DNA of 64,000 nucleotides, from the NCBI GenBank assembly GCA_965222005.1, contig OZ244935.1, forward strand, positions 620,001 to 684,000, given 5' to 3'. Positions within the stretch are counted from its first letter, which is position 1, and each line of letters opens with the position of its first letter. Under the pieces are notes generated by a model, which made no database searches, was not told the origin of the DNA, and saw nothing but the letters and a program-made list of their open reading frames with translations. A program made the translations under genes and the position numbers. Positions 59,585-64,000 of this stretch are shown here, piece by piece. This DNA is from CBDCTM01 sp965222005 (GTDB lineage: Bacteria > Bacteroidota > Bacteroidia > Chitinophagales > Saprospiraceae).

Positions 59585-60694
59585 TCAAGGGCTGGAATTT
59601 ACCAACAAGCTTTGCTGCAGCTGGGTGTAATTAGTGCCTTGCCACAGCCGCAGCTGACAAAAAAACAACCCGCTTCCGGTTGTTGGTTTCCAGGCTACCG
59701 AATACTTACCGGCCGGCTGCCACTGATCCACCAATACTTCCTGCAATTGCCCCAAAGCATTGAAAACAACAAGTTGCAACCGGCTTGCTTTTGGGAGCTC
59801 ATACCGGATCGTCGTTTGGCCGGAAAAAGGATTGGGAACATTGGGCAAGAGCTTGGCGAAGCTTTGGCGGGGCTGACGGGTACCGATTACAAAGTCGCAT
59901 TCCTCGGCCAGGTCTGCACAGTAAGTGCGCTGCGGGAGGGTACAATCCAGCACAAAAGGGTTGGCTCGATCATCCTGATAATGCGCGATGAGCTGTGCGC
60001 GATGCCATTCCAGTGAATCTACGGGGTCTTGTAAGTGCCAATTGCAAAGATCGATCCGCTGGGATTCAAAGTAGCTTGGATTGCCGGCATCGGCTTGAGC
60101 GCGGTACATGGTATAGAAATAGAACATGGCGCGCGCAACATTGCCTTTATGATCTTCTCGTGGTTCAAAGCGATCAACCGACAGTTCACTATAGCGATCA
60201 ATATGTTGGCTGGGAATGCTTTGCACGTTTTGGTTGAGGTAAAACCAGTTTTCGGTTTGCTGGTCATTAATGTCAGCAAACGGCAGATTGCCACGTGCAC
60301 CATTGACGGCGATTCGGGTGGGAAACAGATGGTTCATATCGCTTCTTGGCGCACCAACTCCGGCCCCAAAAGCCTGTGGCCAGGTATGTTCAGTATTGAT
60401 ACCATCATCTGCACCATTCATAAAGACAGCCTGCGTGGGATCGAGAGTGGGATCGAGAAACAAGCGATGCTCGGTATAAACGCAGCGGAGACTATCATTT
60501 TGCTGATAGATGATAGCAAACATGGTATCGCGAGCTTCGCTGTACGATAGTACCGCGCCGGGCTTGAACGCATTGGCCAGTGATTGGAGCAGAATATTAT
60601 CCTGCTGACCGGGAAACAGGATTTGTTGCTGATACTGTGCGTTTAAAGGAAGACCGATGGACCAAAAAGCTACCAACAGAATAATTCTATACAT
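59585..60694 (-). CDS. Secreted endonuclease I family nuclease with T9SS sorting domain
   Basis: The 369-residue protein has a signal peptide (MYRIILLVAFWSIGLPLNAQ). The EndA/NucM-type His-Me finger domain (about 30-255) contains NTEHTWPQ (H103, catalytic His), SDMNHLFP (about 118-125, metal Asn/His) and NGARGNLPFAD, followed by FEPREDHKGNVARAMFYFYTMY typical of the family. These enzymes cut DNA and RNA non-specifically outside the cell. The last about 85 residues are a type A T9SS domain (NVPNPFSGQTTIRYELPKASRLQLVVFNALGQ ...). Together with the M43 protease nearby it suggests extracellular polymer degradation. Confidence 0.93.
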   Translation of the reverse strand: MYRIILLVAFWSIGLPLNAQYQQQILFPGQQDNILLQSLANAFKPGAVLSYSEARDTMFAIIYQQNDSLRCVYTEHRLFLDPTLDPTQAVFMNGADDGINTEHTWPQAFGAGVGAPRSDMNHLFPTRIAVNGARGNLPFADINDQQTENWFYLNQNVQSIPSQHIDRYSELSVDRFEPREDHKGNVARAMFYFYTMYRAQADAGNPSYFESQRIDLCNWHLQDPVDSLEWHRAQLIAHYQDDRANPFVLDCTLPQRTYCADLAEECDFVIGTRQPRQSFAKLLPNVPNPFSGQTTIRYELPKASRLQLVVFNALGQLQEVLVDQWQPAGKYSVAWKPTTGSGLFFCQLRLWQGTNYTQLQQSLLVNSSP

Positions 60695-61311
60695 AGCTCT
60701 GGCAAATTAATAAAAATTAGTGAAGCGTTTGTTTAAAATAATAGTGTTAAAATTTTTGGTATATTTTTGTGTATAAAAAAAATTTATTACATTGCGCTAA
60801 GATGTAATATTTTTTTTACATTCTGCAACAAGCATATAGATAACCCATTATTAATTTATCCCAATAGAATATACCGATTCAATAACCATTTTAAAAAATA
60901 AAAAACCAAAAAAATGAACCCAACCCATCTTAACTTTTTCGATCTCTGATTCGATTTATCGGTTATTTTTAATAGCAATTGCTAGTCATGGCATGCCAGC
61001 TTGATGGTTGCCAGACGGTAATGGTTTTGCTAAAACCGGGAAAACTTTCAATCGCCCAAAGTTTTGATATGACTATTGTGACTGGTTAATACAAAACTAA
61101 ATTGTGCGAATTGCCGTATTCACTAATTGATCCAAATAGTGATTCACAAGCACCCGCAGCTGTATGTGAATTGCGATATGAAGGCTTTCCCGATTTCCAA
61201 AGACTGATTTAATAAAACCGTCGTACCCAGTATATGTTGGTGCTACGATGTAGGATAGTATCCCGAACCATTTTAAGTGATAATTAGATAACTCATAAAA
61301 ACCCTCGAATA
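60695..61311. other. 617-bp AT-rich spacer upstream of repeat protein
   Basis: This is a divergent intergenic region. It contains TATTTTTG at 60762-60769 (a TAnnTTTG match on the plus strand, but 540 bp from the start at 61312), a 12-bp palindrome TAGCAATTGCTA (60973-60984) and TGGCATGCCA (60989-60998) 4 bp further on. No gene was seen on either strand. Confidence 0.45.
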
Positions 61312-64000
61312 ATGAATTTACAGACCTCCCAAGTATGCAACACCGTTGCATCAACGCGCAAATTTGTTTTTACACTATTTACATTTTTTTTATTGCTGAT
61401 CGGGATTAGTCAAATGGGATGGGGACAGTGTCCGGATGTTAGTAATTGCACAGGAAACATTACACTAATAAATGTAGATGCCCTGCCAGACTGCCCAGGA
61501 GGTACTACTTTTGATGGAAAACCCGGACAAAACACATCTTGTACTGATGGCAATGGATACAATTGTTGGCAGTATATAATGCAGCGATCACCAAACTCAC
61601 CCACACAACAATTTTCTCTAAATCTGGGACAAGGGCAAAGCTGTAATGGAGAACTTGATGCCTCCTATGTGCTTTCTGGTGGAGTATGCTCCCAAATGTC
61701 AAGCGGAGGTTCTCAAACTTTGGTTGATTTTGTATTCCCTTTGGGAGAAACGGAAATTACTATTTTTATGTGTGTTAATTCTGCAGGATGGACAAGCATG
61801 TGCAACGTTTGCAAGGAACCACCTCCTTGTACCTCCTTACCTCAATGTAATTTGGGGCCTATTAATACTGATATATGCGACATTTCGGAATGCGATGGCA
61901 GCACGATTCCTACGCCATTTACCAATCCGGCTGATGTATTTACCAATACCGGAACTTGCTCGGTTATGCTCCAAATGACCTCATCAGATGTTGGAGAAAC
62001 TAGCTGCATCGATTCTAATATGGATGGTATGCTCACAGTCACGCGTACTTATACGCTATCATTCTTTGATGTTGCCACTAACTCGTATTTTCCCTTCCAA
62101 ACTTGTGATCAGGATATTAATATCACTATCGGCTCTGGCTTTAGTGCTACTTGCGATTTAAATCCGGCATTACAAACTATCTCTGGCTGTGGTGTGTCGG
62201 ATTTGCCAACTCCCTATACCAATCCCGCTGACGTTTTTTCTTCTATTGTTGTGTGCGGCACTCCTATACTTATACATCAAGACATAGTATCTGGCACATG
62301 CCCTATTTCCGTTACCCGAGTCTATACGCTCTTTGATGATCGAAATGGTAATATGATGCTGGATTCGGGAGAGGAATCAGAGACTTGCTTGGAAAATTTT
62401 GAGATTTCTCCCCTGGCTATAACGTGGACAGCCCCTAGTGATGCCAATGAGGATGCGTGTGACTATGCAGATCAGGTAGCGGTAGATGCAGCCTTTAGTG
62501 CGTGGATAGCTGCGCAGTCTGCAGCCATAGCTCCTGGAGGAGGTTGTGATCCACAGCTGAGTAATGGCGGCGGCAGTGCCCCTGCTCTGTGTACAGGAGG
62601 GATGACAATGGTAAGCTGGACCATCACAGATTTATGTGAGACGATAAGTACGATAACTGCAAACTTTAACTTGACGGCCCCGAATGCAGTGACATGGACA
62701 GCACCGAGTGATGCGAATGAGGATGCGTGTGACTATGCGGATCAGGCAGCGGTAGATCAGGCCTTTACGGCGTGGATAGCTGCGCAGTCTGCAGCCATAG
62801 CTCCTGGAGGAGGTTGTGATCCACAGCTGAGTAATGGCGGCGGCAGTGCCCCTGCTCTGTGTACAGGAGGGATGACAACAGTCACCTGGACGATAACAGA
62901 TTTATGTGAGACGATAAGTACGATAACTGCAAACTTTAACTTGACGGCCCCGAGTGCGGTGACATGGACAGCACCGAGTGATGCCAATGAGTTGTCGTGT
63001 AGTTATGCCGATCAGGCAGCAGTAGATGCAGCCTTTAGTGCGTGGACTGCTGCGCAGTCTGCAGCCATAGCTCCTGGAGGAGGTTGTACTCCACAGCTGA
63101 GTAATGGCGGTGGCAGTGCCCCTGCCCTGTGTGCAGGAGGGATGACGATGGTGACCTGGACCATCACAGATTTATGTGAAACCATCAGCACCATAACTGC
63201 AAACTTTAACCTGACGGCTCCATCTGGTCTAACGTGGACAGCTCCAGGTGATGCGAATGAGAATGCGTGTGACTATGCCGATCAGGTAGCGGTAGATGCA
63301 GCCTTTACGGCGTGGATAGCTGCGCAGTCTGCAGCCATAGCTCCTGGAGGAGGTTGTGATCCACAGCTGAGTAATGGAGGAGGTAGTGCCCCTGCCCTGT
63401 GTACAGGAGGAACGACGATGGTGACCTGGACCATCACAGATTTATGTGAAACCATCAGCACCATAACTGCAAACTTTAACTTGACGGCCCCGACTGCAGT
63501 GACATGGACAGCACCGAGTGATGCCAATGAGGATGCGTGTGACTATGCTGATCAGGCAGCGGTAGATCAGGCCTTTACGGCGTGGATAGCTGCGCAGTCT
63601 GCAGCCATAGCTCCTGGAGGAGGTTGTCTCCACAGCTGAGTAATGGCGGTGGCAGTGCCCCTGCTCTGTGTGCAGGAGGGATGACAACAGTCACCTGGAC
63701 GATAACAGATTTATGTGAGACGATAAGTACGATAACTGCAAACTTTAACTTGACGGCCCCGACTGCAGTGACATGGACAGCACCGAGTGATGCGAATGAG
63801 GATGCGTGTGACTATGCGGATCAGGCAGCGGTAGATCAGGCCTTTACGGCGTGGATAGCTGCGCAGTCTGCAGCCATAGCTCCTGGAGGAGGTTGTGCTC
63901 CACAGCTGAGCAATGGAGGAGGTAGTGCCCCTGCCCTGTGTACAGGAGGGATGACAACAGTCACCTGGACGATAACAGATTTATGTGAGACGATAAGTAC
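61312..64000 (+). CDS. Large repeat-rich surface protein, frameshifted and running off the window
   Basis: From ATG 61312 the protein has a signal peptide (KFVFTLFTFFLLLIGISQMGWGQ, ending about residue 39) and a cysteine-rich N-terminal region. Two modules with TPFTNPADVF and TPYTNPADVF (about 200-370) follow, then from about 370 tandem 90-residue Ig-like repeats (TWTAPSDANEDACDYADQ ... GGGCDPQLSNGGGSAPALC ... WTITDLCETISTITANFNLTAP). The first frame stops at 63639 because one base is missing after 63627 in repeat 5. The repeats then continue in the next frame, open to the window end. Such repeats occur in giant Bacteroidota adhesins exported by T9SS; the C-terminus is outside the window. A real frameshift, phase-variable indel or sequence error in the repeats are all possible. 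Confidence 0.85.
62421..64000 (+). repeat. Tandem 270-bp coding repeats
   Basis: Units begin at 62421, 62691, 62961, 63231, 63501 and 63770 (the last incomplete at the window end). All are 270 bp except the fifth, 269 bp. Long stretches are identical in DNA, for example the AQSAAIAPGGGC-coding segment, so homogenisation is recent. Variable codons cluster at the D/T/A position after GGGC and at the T-A-P junctions. Confidence 0.92.

Noticed and set aside
59480..60016. 178-codon plus-strand frame over the end of the endonuclease gene
   Set aside because: It overlaps the conserved T9SS and nuclease coding region in antisense.
60973..60998. Two neighbouring palindromes as a replication or attachment site
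   Set aside because: They are short (12 and 10 bp), without flanking integrase, dnaA boxes or direct repeats.
62421..64000. Regular repeats that might be taken for a CRISPR or satellite array
   Set aside because: The period is 270 bp with no unique spacers and an open reading frame through the units; they are protein-domain repeats.
1..64000. tRNA, rRNA, riboswitch or CRISPR genes
   Set aside because: I looked for T-arm-like GGTTCGAATC motifs, conserved rRNA segments and short regular repeats and saw none; a covariance-model scan would be needed for certainty.

Overview
The window looks like chromosome from a member of the Bacteroidota, most likely a Saprospiria-type marine or sludge bacterium. 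The reasons are: several secreted proteins with type IX secretion (T9SS) C-terminal sorting domains, a PorP/SprF-family protein, a TonB-dependent receptor paired with a DUF4249 lipoprotein, a DUF4292 lipoprotein, and repeated matches to the Bacteroidota -7 promoter element TAnnTTTG just upstream of genes, with little sign of Shine-Dalgarno sequences. No tRNA, rRNA or CRISPR array was seen. Assignments come from reading motifs by eye; no database search was possible.

Layout. 0.2-13.9 kb: fatty-acid beta-oxidation (acyl-CoA dehydrogenase, FadJ-type multifunctional enzyme, thiolase), a SWIM-protein C-terminal half without its zinc finger, divergent rbfA/recG, a secreted phosphatase fused to ankyrin repeats, a T9SS type B protein, a small membrane protein and a SerA-type dehydrogenase. 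14-22.8 kb: two adjacent FKBP lipoprotein genes, a PorP/SprF protein followed by a 1385-residue adhesin with two probable seven-bladed propellers, and small surface proteins. 23.1-28.5 kb: a compact operon of a LolA-like carrier, two FtsX-type permeases, a LolD-type ATPase and an outer-membrane barrel, which is the best candidate for a poorly described envelope transport system. 28.5-36.6 kb: DUF4249/TonB receptor pair, then an acyltransferase operon that resembles aminolipid (ornithine or glycine lipid) synthesis, with a hydrolase and RluF.

36.6-39.5 kb is a mobile-element hotspot. It holds an internally deleted IS481-like relic between 18-bp inverted repeats and an IS110-family element whose transposase is split by a -1 shift at an A9 run. 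Its upstream non-coding segment is a bridge-RNA candidate, and a diverged second copy of that segment lies about 1 kb away. 39.5-51.1 kb: a T9SS surface protein, a DUF4292 lipoprotein, a degenerate LytM (EnvC-like) protein, HflX, an M29 aminopeptidase, an RNase H-fold-like protein, an intact insertion sequence with 36-bp terminal inverted repeats, glycyl-tRNA synthetase and release factor 3. 51.3-64 kb: a GT39-type membrane glycosyltransferase, then a run of secreted proteins (M43 protease, endonuclease I, T9SS proteins), a Tat-type aminotransferase, a 556-bp spacer with three strong hairpins, and a large surface protein with near-identical 270-bp repeats. That last gene is interrupted by a one-base deletion and runs off the window.

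Functionally the region combines housekeeping translation and repair genes with envelope and secretion functions. The T9SS protease, nuclease and adhesins suggest a predatory, gliding or polymer-scavenging surface lifestyle (inference).
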